Origin: Penelope pileata
Taxonomy: Eukaryota > Chordata > Aves > Galliformes > Cracidae
DNA length: 64,000 bases
Reading direction: 5' to 3'
Assembly (NCBI GenBank): GCA_013396635.1
Contig: WBMW01000427.1
Coordinates: 97,506 to 161,505, forward strand
Within the stretch, counting starts at the first letter, position 1, and the number at the start of each line of letters is the position of its first letter. The translations under genes and the position numbers were made by a program. Under the pieces are notes generated by a model. That model was not told the DNA's origin. It worked only from the letters and a program-made list of their open reading frames with translations, and did no database searches. Positions 13,901 to 28,900 of this stretch are shown piece by piece.

Positions 13901-16900
13901 TGTGTCAAGTCTGTTACACCTGTTTTGTTTTCTACTGTTCTGTAATTGTCATATCAAGAAATTATTTTCTTTTTACTTTCATGAATTTGATGTTTATACA
14001 ATAGTCCTTAAGTTCTTTTTTCTTTTTTAATGACAATCTCATTGCGTAGAATTCACAGTATAAAGATTTGGTAGTTCTAAAGAAGCTGCATCAGTTACCA
14101 CAATTTGTTTCTTCACTGATTGAACTGAAATTCTTTTGTCAAAAGTGGCAATGTATTGTCTGTTAAACCCTTTTTTTTTTTTTTCTTAATCAGATTGTCC
14201 TTGTTCAGTGTTGTTTCCATCTGATTTCTGGCTTTTAAATCCCAGTTAAAGCGACTATTTTCATATCCTGTCCAAAAATCTTAGTTTCTCTTTGGCTAAA
14301 AATTTCTGACAGCTTGCTTTTCTACAGTTAGTCTAGTTTCCCATTTCTCTTCTAGTTCAGCTGTTTTGTGCTTGAGCTCTGCAGTATGTGGACAATGAAA
14401 TGCACAGTGTTTGCAAAAAGTTACAAACATGCCAGCATAGGAGAAGACAAGCTGTTCTCTACACAGTGCATCGTCCAATAAGCTATGTTCTGTGAATCTC
14501 TTCTAATCTTTCAGTCTTTTAACACTGCTGCTAAAAATTTCTGGTAACTCAGCTTTTAGAACAGGATTTATTTAGTTTAGTTATTCTTAAGTGATTTAAC
14601 TGAAGTTCCCACGTTATTTTGCCCAGAAGAAGGTTATTGGAAACTTGGACTTTTTGTTAGAAGATAAGGTGTCACATGAAATGCGATTGCTGTCATCAAC
14701 AAACTGTTAATTCCAGTCTTTTTTCTCTTAGAGATGGAGATGATGAGGAGAGTCTGTGTAGTTCTTTCATTTGGTTACCTAAAAACCATGACTGTAGTCA
14801 TAGCACCTACATCATTCTTGGTTCAGTTCCAAATGCTTCATAACTCTTAGTGAAGAAATATAAGCATGCTTCCTGAAGTCTGTGCAGCTGCTATTTAAAT
14901 AAATATTCTTTCACTTTGACTAGAAAGCTGCTTTGACACCCACTGGAAAAGAATTACTTGAAAATTTTGTTCTTTAAAATGTTGTAATGATTGTAAGAAT
15001 TGTGCGACTAAATTGCTGTTATTCATTCTTTCTAGCTGAAAGGTGTAATAGCTACAAACACTTCTAGCTCCTCCATGGAAGTCCAGACTTGTTCGTAACA
15101 TAGATTAGTGATCAGTCTCATCATCCTTTAATGTAATTGAGCTGGGTGAGGCTAAAGTAGGATAACTTTTATGATTAGATGTGTTTTGGTTGGCTTGGAA
15201 TCAAGCTAGTGGAAGGTATCGCTTACCTTGTACCCTGATTTGTTTCAGTGGCTGGGTGCTTTCCATCAGCTTCTTGTGTCCTTTTCAGTGGTAAATTGTC
15301 ACTTGACTTCTTGTAGCCTCCTTTTAGGATCACAGCCAAGAACAAGTGAAAACAGGACTGAAGAAAAAGTCACTAAGCTATGAATAGCTTGGTTCTGTAT
15401 TATGCTGGTGAAATAAATGTTATGAATGTGTAATAAGTCATGAACTGTGTAGACAAATCTGAAGGACAAAGTCACCAAAATTGACAGATATTAAAGGGGG
15501 GGTGGAATAATTAGCTGTCTAATGAAAGAAGAGGAAATTACCATGAAATCTCAAGTCTCCCTCGCAGTAAAGTCAACTGTTCCAATTACAGGTTTTAAAA
15601 GCTGAAATTGAGAACTGGTTATTCTAGTAGCATTACTGTTGGTTTTGGTTGAGGTGTATGAGGAGGGATATTGGTAATCAAGGTATTGGTTACCTTTTGT
15701 GGAAGTGTTTATCCTCTATTGTATTGTGTGAATGTGTGCAACTTCACCTACAGGGATCCTTTATGATGGCTGAGGTTAAGTTTTTTGGTTTTTGTTTTTG
15801 TGGATGATGGTGACTTAAACTTAGGAGGAGTCCTTTTTACAGAATTTCAGACGTGACAATAGAGGACTTTGACTTGTTTCCTTTTACCACAGGGTTGTAG
15901 AGAATGGAAAGAACCCTACATTTCCTGAGAACTTTTGTTCTTTAGAGGTAAGTCCAAAGCTCACTGAAGACAAAAGGACCTTCCCAAGACTTTTTTTTCC
16001 ATTTTAGGTGAGCAAAATTAGGATGGCAGAATGGAAAGACGAAGTCTTGAAATTAATGAGAAATTAACTTTAACCAGTTAATTATTGTTTTAGATCAAAT
16101 ATACTTTGTTGCTTCTTCTGATTTTGGTTGGAACTTAATAAACACAGCAGTTAATCAGAAAAATCCCCTAAATTTAAGTCATAGAAGGAAACAGTGGAGT
16201 AAACATTCTTTTAAAGCATCCAGACAAAGATGAAAAAAATTTCCAGTGGTTCTGCGAGTTTCTTTACAAACTCAAAAGTGAAGATGCTTTTATAATTCAC
16301 CATAAATGGACAGGTTGGGTTTGTCTTGAATTGGTAGTGAGGCTTCTTGAGGTCCACTTTCCAGTGATATGGTTAAACAGTCAGAATTCTAGGTACGTTG
16401 ATATATCTGAGGAAGGTGGACATAGCTGTGCAGGGCAACCTTTTTTTTTTTTTTCATTTTTTTTATTTTCTGTGAATCTGCATCTGTGGATGTCTGCAAA
16501 TTTGTCTTGAGTTGATCTGTGAAAAATCAATGACAAAAACATGCCAGTTGTTAGGCAGGCTTCATTTTCTGTACTGGAGCTGGCAACTTAACCAAGAAGC
16601 GTTGAAACATATGTTGAATTGCAGGCCCTTGTTTATATACCTGACATAATTCAGTTTTTAGACATTGATTTAGCAGGTAACTACTTCATTCTTTTATGCA
16701 TATATACTGGTTGTGAAATAGGTTGGTCTTGGTCTTTTAAAGTAGCTTGAGGATGTCTTCCCTTAAATTTTTTCTGGAAAATGCAAGAAAAACACGCCAA
16801 CCACTTGAAGGTGCATTCAATAGTGATAGAGTGATAAGAAACATACATCTGTGCAGACTTTTTCTCTTCTAGTGCTTCTAAGCTTCCTAGGAAACATTTA

Positions 16901-19900
16901 CTGTGTCAGAATCATATTTATGATGGCTTTCATAATGGAATTTTTTGTTTTAATGCTCATGTCTCCTGTGTGTAAAAACAAAGCTGCAGCTCATCTTGCA
17001 CTGAAGATGAACCTGGGTAAATAGTTAGATGGCATTGGAGTATTTTTGTATAGCAGTTTCTAGGCCCATCTCTGTTATGTGATGGATCTTGACAGTTATT
17101 AGAATGTCCTTCTGTTTATATGGTTTCTAAAAATTATTAATTTGTCACTATGGTAAATGCTGTTGTTTAGTCTTTCACTTTTCTTTGAGTCTGGGACACA
17201 AGTTCTTGGCTTGGGTAAACGTGGGTAAATCATCACAGGTCAGACTCCTAGACAAAACGTCTGTGCTGGTTGTCTCTGGTCATCTGTAGTGTAACAAATG
17301 ATCTCGGTTGTAATGATTTTTTTCCTACTGAAATTTAATAAATTGAAACATCTATTTTGAGTTTGAAAGTGTTGTACTGCAAAAACAACATTAATAAAAC
17401 TAATCCTAAATTGACAACACTTAGGCTCTGCGGGGAGCATCAAGAATGACATATAAAGCTTACTAGGACAAAGCTAACTTCACAACTTCTGATCCCTATT
17501 TTGAATTCGGTAAATACATCTAGCTTCTAGCTTAGAAAGAGTATGTCTCAGGGCAGAGTATCTGATCTTATCAAGCCTAGTGTATGCCTCTCCTCATTAC
17601 ACAGTTGACATGTGCAATGCCAAGTCAGTTTGTCCAAAGGAAAATAGAATGAATAAAGATCTCTGCTCAGGGCTTTTAAAGAAACGTTTTTGTTTGGTGA
17701 TGGGATAAATCTGGTCTTTATTTTTCCCAGCACACTGTGATATTCACTTGAAAGTATTGCCGCATAAGAAGACTTTGGGATCAGTTTAGATGTCGTAGGT
17801 TGTTTTAGTCTTCAAACTAATTTGTGGTTCTGCATGTGCTTTTACTTCTGGGATTCTTGCCAGTAGTTTGGAGGAAGGTTGCATTTGGGAAGGGAAGGCT
17901 GAAAGTAGAATGCTCATTTACATTCACAAGGCATACATTAGAACACAGTGGAGAAATTTAGTTGCCTTTTCAGCTTCGTATTTTTGGTATATCTTTAAGT
18001 ATACCTTACAGTAAAGTAGTCTGTTCTTCTGGTTCTCAATACGATAGTTAAGAAAGCAGATTTTTTTTTCACCTGCTGAGCAATTTGTTTGAGAATAATT
18101 TTTTTGAAAAATTCTTCAAGTTGTCAGTATCGCATTAATTTTGTGTGTGTTTAAATTGTGCAGAGAGACTGGAGATGGTGTCTAGATAAGACTTGCAGGT
18201 GTCAGCACAATCTGGATGGTGTCCAAGTTGTGTCAGTAGTTTTTTGACTTGGGAAGCAAGAGTTATGCTGCAAATAACGTAGCTGTTCTTTTCAAGCTAG
18301 AAGTCCTTCCTGTCACGTGTACAGAAGGTGAACGAAGTTCAGAGAATGACAAGATGAATAGTGTATTTAATATTAAGTGGTAGAAATTTGTATTAGCTTT
18401 TGATTTCCTTGGTGTTTCATGTATTAATGGTTGTATATGTGTTGTTTACCTGCTTTTAGGTTAGATACCAGTAATTTGAAGGACAATGGAATCTTGTGAT
18501 GCTACTGGAGAAAAGGCTTTGATTTTTGAATTTGGTTTTAGCAAGTTTGTAACTTAGGTATTGTCCATATTATTTCTGAAATATTCAGATAAAATGCTCT
18601 GCAATTCTGTGATTTGTTTTGGGAAGATAAGTGTTATTGTTGGGTTTGAAAATCTTGTGTGTATGCATATGTGCTGTTAACTGCGTGTTCAGAAGCAAAT
18701 GCATGCTGTAATATAGTGATAGGTTGGGCTTTTAACAGTACTTTTTCACTATATTTAAATAACTTGTTTCTCCATGCCTAGTTCTCACATGTACTATATA
18801 ACAAAGGAAAGATGTGCATTCAGTCTAGTTCAACAATATGAACAATCTGCAAAAAGTTGTAGAATTTTCTTTTTTGGAGGGTAGATTGAGGAGATTTCCA
18901 GTGTATGTTATTGGTAAAGTATTGCACTGAAGGATTTATTGTGACTTCTATTTTACTTTCTCATTTGGGTGTTTGGGAAGTAGCAATGAGGAAGGAGGGT
19001 GGCTGCCTGTTTTCTTAAATTAGTAAACTTTAAAATAGGTTTTCTACTTGTAGTTTAAGCTTTGGAGTTGAATACAATAAGGAATTACTACTAGTGCACT
19101 TTTAATAGTATATAGTACTTGCCATATCTAGGTCTCTGTTTAATTAAGACCTGACTTGGCGGAGTTAAAATTCTCACCTTCTTAATGTGGTTAAATGATT
19201 CTGCATCATCAATTTTTTTAACTGAAAAGCTTCCTCTTGGTTTACGTTCACCAGGTTTCAAGGTGTTTTAGCGTTCTGTGGCCACTCTGCATTGCTTCTA
19301 ATTGTGTTCTGATTTATTAATCGGTGGAAGACTTAAATATCTGCCTTCCCATTTTTCTTATGCATCTCTCCCTGCATCTGATGCACCTGAGCTTCTGCTG
19401 ACTGATGTTGCAATTCTTTGTCGTGTTCTCTGTTTCTGCTTGGCTCATCAATAGTTTTCTCCTTAATCTACCTTGTTTACTGACTATTAAATTAGTACTA
19501 GCATTATTATGCATGCACCAAATAATTTATATTAGCAGCATTTAATTAATTCTGTGAGGTTTGGTATGGTTTTTTTGTTTTCTTTTTGGAACTGCAACTT
19601 ATAATCTGCCTATTTATAAGAAAAAATAATTCATAGTGAATGATCAGTAGTTTTTCCATCTGATTTCAGTGTTTTTAAGAGTAAGAGAAGTTTTATTTTT
19701 GGTTGAAGTTTGTAGGTGACAGTTTAACACTTTAATCTTAATATTTTCTAAGTGTCTTGCTTTCCTATGGTAGCTATATAAAACACCACAAATCTGTCTA
19801 ATCTACTTTTTTTTTTTTTTTTTCTTCTTGGCAGGAAATGTATGAAGTTGCCAAGAAGCTTTGCTCATTTTGTGAAGGTCTGGTACATGATGAACATCTT

Positions 19901-22900
19901 CAGCATCAAGGCTGGGCTGCTATAATGGCCAACTTGGAGGATTGTACATACTCTTACCAAAAGCTACTTTTCAAGTTCGAAAATGTATATTCAAGCTATT
20001 TGCAGTCCATAGATGATATCAAGTTGAAACTTACACAGTAGGTTTGCTATTAAACTTCAGTCTCAGTTTCCAAAGCTACTGTATTTTTTTTGATGTTGTA
20101 TATCTCTTGCTAGTTCTTATTAATCAAGCATGTATTGGACTATATGTCACTGAAAACATTCTTTCTGTTGTATGCTAGTCATTTAATTGACATTTCTTCA
20201 TTGTGTTCATCAGTACTCATAAAGATGAGCTGAATTATCTGGGAGATGATGCTCGTGAATGAACAGTGGTTTAAGAGCTGTAGTCCTTCCAAATGTACAC
20301 TGGAAACATCTAGATAATAAATTTAGACATTAAACAGTATTTTAACTACATACTTGTGTTTGTAAATTAATTACTTCTGAATACATTTAAACATATATTA
20401 AAAATGGTGATCTATGTTGCAAATATGGAGCTATTTTTAATGCAGAATTTTGATATATACACTGAGTGTGTTTGTGTGTTTATGCTTATGCTGCAAACTC
20501 TGGATGTTACTTAAAGGAAAATCTTTGGCGTCTTTCTGGACATTTAGTATTATGGCATTTATGTACGTAACAGTGTGTTGGTTCTTTAATGAAATAAAAC
20601 ATAAATATGGTTTACCTTTTAAAAAAAAAAAAAAAAGGAACTATTCAAACTCTGCAAAAATATTCAGCCACAGGGCACTCAGTCTTTGCTAAATAAGCAT
20701 TGGTGTGTACTCATGCAGAATGCAAACAAAAGTCCCAGGTGTGTGTTTAAAACGTGGGCGTGTCTGTTTATCAACCTGTTTTTTTTTTTTCTTGTTTTTG
20801 TCATTGCATTGTAACTATAACTTTACTCTGAAGTTTAGAAGAGTTCATATTCTGCAGTGGAAGGGAGCAAAAATTGTAACTTCTTATGATGTTGATACTA
20901 CATACAGTACTTTGAAAGGATAGTCAGCAAATTCATTTTGAATATAAATAACATTTTAATTATGGCTGGTTTGTATCAAAGTTTTTTGTAATTGGATACT
21001 GATGGCTTTTCATTTTCACTCTTTTTAAAAAAGCTTGGGTTCTGCTGTTTCTGTCATGGCCAAGATACCGCTGCTGGAGTGCCTAACAAGACATAGTTAC
21101 AAGGAGTGTTTAGGAAGACTGGATTCATCAGCGGAGCGAGGAGGGGTGGAAAGTGAAGAAACCGAGGATGGGAAATCTGAGCTGGTGCTTTATTCTGATA
21201 CATCAAAAGTGAACAATAAATCAATGTTAGCATCATTTTGCAAGTCAGTTGAACATTCAGCTTTAGAAGGCACAAATCCTGAAAATGTAAAAGATGACAA
21301 GGAGTCTGGTCAAAATGCTACTGTCCAGGACAATGAAGCATCAGTAGAACTGAAAGATGATGATCAGCCTTCCTTCAATGTGTCTTTATTAGACTGGATA
21401 AATGTTCAAGATAGACCTAATGATGTTGAATCACTGGTCAGAAAATGTTTTGATTCTATGAGCAGGGTAAGTTAACAAATTATTATTATTATTATTTTTT
21501 TTTAACTCAAATTACATTGGAAATTTTGCTATAGGATGTTTTTGTTTATTTTCCAGATGCCAGTTCTTTTGAAGTGATTCAACTTTTTGTAGCTTGTTGT
21601 TTGTCAGATAACTTTTTGAATAGAGAACAGAGCAGAATGAGAGTGGGGGAAGTACTTTGAGTGAGTTCCTGAATTTTAAGAATTTGACCTTTGAGAAAAT
21701 TAATAATTTTGCGATGAAGGCTCATTATCTTAGTGTGGTTTTTGTTGGAGAGGGTGAGCACAGCAAAATTAGCCATTCCTTTTGGAGAACCAATATTTTC
21801 TCGTAGCTTTTAAACAGAATTCCTTTAGCTCTTAAACCAAACTCAGCGTTACTCAGCATTTAAAAATAGTGAAGTAGTTGTTAAACTATAGGTCAAATTC
21901 ATGTGTTTTATCCTGATTTTTTTTGAAGACCATATTCATATGGTGCATGTGTGTATATATATCCTTTATTAACAGATATGGATGTACTCAGAAGAGCACA
22001 ATATATTATTTTTTATTTCTGTTGATAAAGAACAAAAAATGTCATTTGGAAAGAAAATGAACAGATTTAACCATTGCAACCTTGTACATTGAAATTCCCT
22101 CCTTTCTTATTTGATCGTACCTTTCAAAATGTCTTATTTTTTAAATTGTTTAAACTTGTTGGCATATGTATCATTTTATTGCAACTCAATATACCTAGAA
22201 CAAGGAAAATATTTATTGTCCTGGATGCTTTATTTTGTTGTTAAGGGAAGACTGAAAGGCCGTCTCAGTTACATCTAAGCCTCTTCTCTTATAAGGAGAA
22301 TTATCATGTAATCAGTTTTATACATTGATTTTTATGAATTCTGCCTTAAAAGTAATGGAAGAATTTTGAGCTGTCCCAATTTTAGTAGTACAGAAAAGGC
22401 TAAATTAGTGATTGGACTTTCCATGTCATGCCAGGTTTTTTTTCTTTTTTTTTTCTTTAGCAAAACCAAGAATAGTCAGTTTTGTCTCTGGAAGATTTAA
22501 TAATTGCTAATGTTGAACAATTCTCTTGTTTTGCTTGTTCAGTAATGCTACAAGGTGCTTATGAATGATTTTAAATAAGTAACAAAACTCAGCAGTTCAG
22601 TTTGAAAGAGAAGAAATTAATTTAGTATGTGCTGTTTAAATTTATCCTGTTTTATCTCTTAAAAATCAGTGTTCTGAGACAGGCAATAAGCAGTCCTTCA
22701 AAATAAATCATCGTGATTCTAAAGTAACAAAAATGAAGAAATAAACACTTTAGTTAAATTGTTACTGTACCATTTTTTGGATCTACTTGCTGTCTTATCT
22801 GAGATATGCTGTATGTTATGAAGAGGTTATCTTGTAACTGTGCTTTTCTGTCCTTGCTTTTCTTAGATTAGAGTTTTTTTTGTAATAAGTTGCTTTTTGG

Positions 22901-25900
22901 AGGGGAAAAAGGAGATTACTCCTGCAAAAATGAAGTTTGGTTTTGTTTTCTTGTCATTACGATTGTCATACGACTTACGATTGCAATTATTACCTGAATT
23001 CAGTTTCAAGTAGCATTTTCATTGGAATGTAAAGCATCAGAATGTGAGATATACCTTTTGAGAGTGGTAGTCTTGATAGAATTGGTATGTTGCAGAGCAC
23101 TGCTATGTGTGTGGTTCTTTTAGCCTCTGCACATATTTACAGTGGTGCTTCTAATTACAGAAACCAAGGTTGTAATAAAAGCAAAGGAACCAACCAGATA
23201 TTTCTGTTAAGTGCTGTCATAGCTATTTACGGTAGAAACAGAAAAGACTTAAAAGATGAGGAGAGCAATATCATCTACCAGTGAAAGTAGAGTTGAATGC
23301 TGCAGATGCAATTAGGTCAGAGATGGAATAAAAAGAATGGATGGGAGAAATAAATTACAGGGTGGAATGAGAGGAGTAGCTTTTCTTCGTGAAGGAAAAA
23401 AAAACAATAGGTGTAAAACATGGTTTATGATGGTTTGAAGGGAAGAAAAAATTCTACATGCTTTTCAACAGGAAACTGTTCAGGTTGCTGCAGTGGATAC
23501 TTGGGAAAGAATAAGATTCATAAGATCCTTCATAAGATGATTAATGGAAACCTTTGAAGTTTTCATAAAACTTTGAAATATTGTCACTTAAAATTATTTC
23601 GTCTGAAAAGTTCTGGCATAATTACCAGGTTTTAGTATTTTTCCTAACAGTCATTTTTTTCCTTATTCCCCCCAGGCCCCCATCATTTGAAAAGAATGAA
23701 AGACCGTTCAGAGCAGCTTTTTAGCTGCTTCTTAACCTGTAATGCTTTTCCTCTTCAGGTTCCTCTTTCTGTACCCTGGAGGAATGTTTCCAGTTTCAAA
23801 GTGTTGTGTAGGAAAGCATTTAAACAGCTCAATACTAGATTAAGGAAAAATAGTATTTTTATTCATGTTAGTACTTGTATACGTGGTACCTGGAATTGGC
23901 TTCTTTAACAGTTACTGCATGCTGTGGTGTGGGTTGACGTAAACTGTATGAGACATAAAAAACTATATCTTGTTGGAAGAACTCAGCGTTAAGACAGTGT
24001 GTGTGACCTCAGAGGATTGTATCCCTTTCATTAGATTCTCATGTAATAATGACTATTTTCCTACTTCTGTAGTGAAACTTAATGAGTTACCCCTGCTGTC
24101 TGCGAATGTTGTAGCTTCCTAATATTTCATTCTTCTCATAGAGAATGGACTATGAAGGAACAGAATCATAGAAACACTAGGTTGGAAAGGACCTACAAGA
24201 TTATCTAGTCCAACCGTGATGATGAGATAATATGATGAGATAATTTTTAAGAAGTCTTTTTATTATCAGAAATGTCAGTGAAAAGTATTATAAATGTGCC
24301 ATTTTTCTGTAGTTTGTGTTTGCAACTCTTTTGTACCACCCTTCCTGTTAAACTTTCCATTGAGTCACATTTGTCATTTTTTCTAATTGTTGATGTATGG
24401 ACTCCTTTCCAGTGTAAAATGTTCAATAGCTTTAATCCCCTTGTCCCCTCTTTGTTCCTTTCCCTTGTGAGAACTTGATTTGTGTTCTAGTCTAGTTGGA
24501 ATGCTTAAAAGATGTGGTGACTTGGCATATTCTATCATTTTATAAAAATAGAATTAATGAGTCTGGGCATTTTTATTTTGAAACAAATGAAAGATATAGG
24601 TACACATTTGATTCAAACAAGAATCCTACTGAAAGTAGTACTAGAATATAGAGAATAGTGAAGGAAAAATATTAAGTTTATAAAAATTTGAGGTAGTTAT
24701 TTCATGTTACCTTTCAATATATCAAGTGCTATTTTTATTTATTTTTCTATTTATTTCCAGCTTGATCCAAGGATCATCCAGCCATTTTTGGCAGAATGTC
24801 GACAAACTATTGCCAAACTAGATAATCAGAACATGAAGGCTATCAAAGGCCTTGAGGATAGGCTCTATGCATTAGACCAGATGATAGCAAGTTGCAGCAG
24901 ACTGGTAAATGAACAAAAAGAACTTGCTCAGGTAATGTAACTGTTTGTAAATAATAATAATAATGTAAATATTGTGTGTGTGTGTGTGTGTGACATTGGA
25001 AGATGGTAGACTTTTGATATGTGTATGCTGTTAAACATTATAATGAAACAATTGCATGTCTTAATGTAGGATAGTTTTCAGCGTGTCACGCTGGAGGTGC
25101 TCAAAAAAGTGCTATATTGATAATTTGAGATTTAAATATTGGTAATTTTTACGTCTTATAGTAATCAGTTATGCACTGAAAATATGTTATTTTAAATACT
25201 TTACTGTTCTATTTTTTTCCCAGCTGAAAAGAGGGAAATTGTTGTACTCCAGGAGTTAGAGAGAGACTGGTGACCTTCAGGTTTTAGTTGTGGAGGGATT
25301 TATTATTATCCTTGTGGCCAAGAACTTGAAGAACAACTAGAAAAGCAAAACTTAAGAGATGGGCAGATTCCCTTTCCCTTTCAAAGGGAAATACTGAGAC
25401 CTTGGTAATTAGTCCCTCTATGATAGGGCCTGGGAAGAGATAATGTGCTTAATGGTTGATCAATAGCCTTGTAGTGAGGAGAGTGTAGTGTGCGTTTACT
25501 ATACGGTGTTTTTTTGAAGTGAATGATAACCTTTTGAAGTGAATTGTACAATTTTTGTTATAGCTGTTAATATTCAGTGTAAACGGGGGAAAAAAATTTC
25601 CTTTACATCACACCTTTCAGCAGTGAACTATTTCTGTTCATAAAGAAATAGCAAGCTGATGTACTTTATGGAACAAGCATAACAAACATCTAAATGGTAA
25701 TCCCAGTGGTGGCATGTGTATTGGAAGAAGCTGTAGGCTTGTTTTCCAAGGCTGAAAAAAGCTGGTGTTCCATCCAGAATTTGGTTTGACTTTCTACTCC
25801 AACTTCTGTTTTGTTACTGAAATTCAAAACAAACTTAGCCCAGAGAACAGTCCATGTGCTGCTAGAAGGCCTCACTGCTTAGATAATTTGCTTATACCTA

Positions 25901-28900
25901 GACCTCTCTTAGGAGTTTTTTGGGATTTTTTTGCATTTGGTCAGCTTCTTCAATGAACTGAAGATTAAACAGCCTTTTATATGAAAAAATACTTCTTGAG
26001 CTATGCAGTCAATTAGTTGATTTCCTGCCCTTAACATTTAATGTGAAAATCTACTTTGTTCAATTCAAAAACTTATTTTTGACAAAATCTGGAATTTGTA
26101 GTGTAAGCATATAAAATTGTGGTCAGTAGATGGCATTACTTAGCAAGAGTACTCTTCTAGAAAATTCGGAGCCTCTTTAATCTTTCAGTATAATTCTACT
26201 CAGTAGCTTGTCCTTTACAACATTTTCTTGTATTTGAATTTTTTCCCAATTTTTCTCTTATTGATAGTGTAGCTTTTTAAAACATTGTTACATCAAAGTT
26301 CACTTCTGTGAACTGGGTTCATGGAAGTGTTATTCTGTTGGGTCTGCTAACCATAGTCAACACACGGGTTCACAGATGGCTTAGATGGCTTTCTTGATTC
26401 TGGGATAGTTCTATTTCACTTGAAGTCTAAAACAGCAAATATTCTTGTTGCTTTGATTTGGAAATAATAATTGAGTGCATCAATAAAAGCATTATCATAC
26501 CTGCGGTGCTCATGTTATGTACCCTTTCATCTTCTCAGGACTAGAAAAGCCCCTTGTGAGAAAAGCTGATTGCTTGCATCTTGGGTTTCTCCAGTATTTT
26601 TCCCCTTTTCCCCACTTTTTTTTTTGTCATTTTACTGTAGTTTTTCTTAACTGACTTTTTTCTAGTGTGCTAAGATCTGATCTGCATGCTGTGGTAATTT
26701 TAATTTAAAAACTATTTTAAAGATGGATCCATACATTCAGAAACTGCAAAAGATGCTCAAATTTATGAATAGCCTTTTGGAACTGAAAGTAAAGCTATAG
26801 CTGCCTTTACTCCTTCTTCTGTGCGTGTGTATGTATGTTAGCTTCTGTAATCAGCAATCATATCTAAGGTGCTCCATCTTCCCCCTTCTGCCCCCCCCCC
26901 CCTTTTATGAATTCCCTGGTATCATCCACAACAGACAACAGGTAATTCCTTACCTTGGCAACACTTGCAAATAAACATCAGTCTGCACTCCTTCTTTCTT
27001 ACTGTCTTTCTGAAATTTATGCCTCTCCCTCCATTTTTTATTGTTCCACTGGTTCACTAGAAACAGGAAAAATTCATAGAACTTTGAAGGTTTGAGAGAC
27101 TTGTCAACCCTCATCATCGTAAGTAGGACTTGCTAGAAGACCCTGCTCTCGTATTACAGGTGTTTCCTAGCCCTTGGCTGTTTGATGTTTCTTCTTCAAC
27201 TTTTTAAATATTTTGTATCTTTCTCAATTATAAAGGCGGAAGGTGGTGGGGAGAGTTCTCTTACATGAAACTTCACCCACCCTCACATGTGATGTTGATA
27301 GGATGTTCACCAATAAAACTTTCTACTGAGTTGTCATACAAAGCCAGCACCTTTTATAGGAACAAAGAAGAAAAATGTACGTTGGTCGTTCCAAAAATCG
27401 TAGAATTGTTAAGTTTGAAAAAAAACTCATCACCACCATGCCCACTAAACCCTGTATTTAAGTGCCACATCTACATGTTTCTTGAAAACTTCCAGGGACA
27501 CTGACTCAACCAGCTCCCTGGTCAGCCTCTTCCAATTCATTACCACTCTTTCTGAGAAGAAATTTTTTCTAATATCCAACCTGAACCTCCTCTGGCACAA
27601 CTCAAGGCCATTAGCTCTTGTCCTATCACTAGTTACCTGGGAGAAAAGGCTGAGCTCCTCCTCACTACCACCGCCTTTCAGGCAGTTAGAGAGAGCAATA
27701 AGATCTTCTCCTCTTCTCCAGACTGAACAATCCCAGTTCCCTCCATAAGAATTGTGCTCCAAATGCTTCACCAGCTTCACTGCCGTTCTTTGGATGTGCT
27801 CCAGGGCCTCAATGTCCTTGTAGTGAGGAACCTAAAGCTGAACACTGTACTTGAGGTGCGGCCTCACCAGAGCTGAGTAGAGGGGGACAATCACCTCCTT
27901 TGTCCTGTTGGCTATGCTTTCTGATACAAGCCAGGATGCCATTGGCCTTCTTGGCCACTTGGGCATGCTGCTGGCTCATGTTCAGCTGGCCGTTGACTAA
28001 CACCCCCTGATCTTTTTCTTCCACGCAGCTTTCCAGCTCGTCTGCCCCAAGCATGTAGCATTGCATGGGGTTGCTGTGACCAAAATGCAGGACCTGGCAT
28101 TCAGTCTTGTTAAACTCATACAGTTGGCCTCCATCCATTGATCTAACCTGTCCAGATCCCTCTGTGGGGACTTACTACCCTCAGGCGGATCAACACTTCC
28201 TCTGATCTCGGTGTCCTCTGCAAGCTTACTGAGGGTGCGCTCAATCCCCTTTTTCAGATCATCAATAAAGATATTAAACAGGACTGACTCCTGAGGAGCA
28301 CCAGTTGTGACCTGTAACCAGCTGGATTTAACTCCATGCACCTCCACTCTCTGGGCAGTCCAACCAGTTGTCTACCCAGCAAAGAGTGCACCTGCCCAAG
28401 CTATAGGTTGCCAGCTTCTCCAGAATACTGTCAAGATAGAGTCAATGGCTTTGCTACAGGCTAGGTAGACTATATGCACAGATTTTTCCCTCATAAATAA
28501 TGCCTCCTATTTATTTCCATGGAAACTACAACAGCTACAAAGAGCACGATAATACTGTTTGATAGAGTAAATTCTCGCCACAATTAGCTATGCGTTTTCA
28601 TCAGCAATGAACAAGAAACTGCATACCATACTCGTGAAAGTCTGCATGACCATCTGGAATGTGGCTTGTCTTTCGTGTTGTTGTCACCACTGCCAAAACA
28701 CACCACCCACCACGTCACTATGCTTGCATCTACTGTTTGATCTCCAGAAAAGTTCAGCAAGCATCAGTGAATGTCAATAGGTGCCATTTTTTCCACTTGG
28801 AGGAATTTATTTCTCACCTTTGCTTCATACGCACTTTCATGTCAGACACCGTTTTGTTAGACTGCCATCTATCTCAGAGATGTAATGCATAGAGAGCAAC

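Noticed and set aside
20450..20923. Two plus-strand frames of 72-80 codons in intron 4
   Set aside because: Low-complexity, interrupted by A and T runs, no family. Intron 4 (20038-21033) has no other signal.
27445..28347. Several frames of 60-116 codons on both strands
   Set aside because: Pieces of the antisense CR1 ORF2 region, not host genes.
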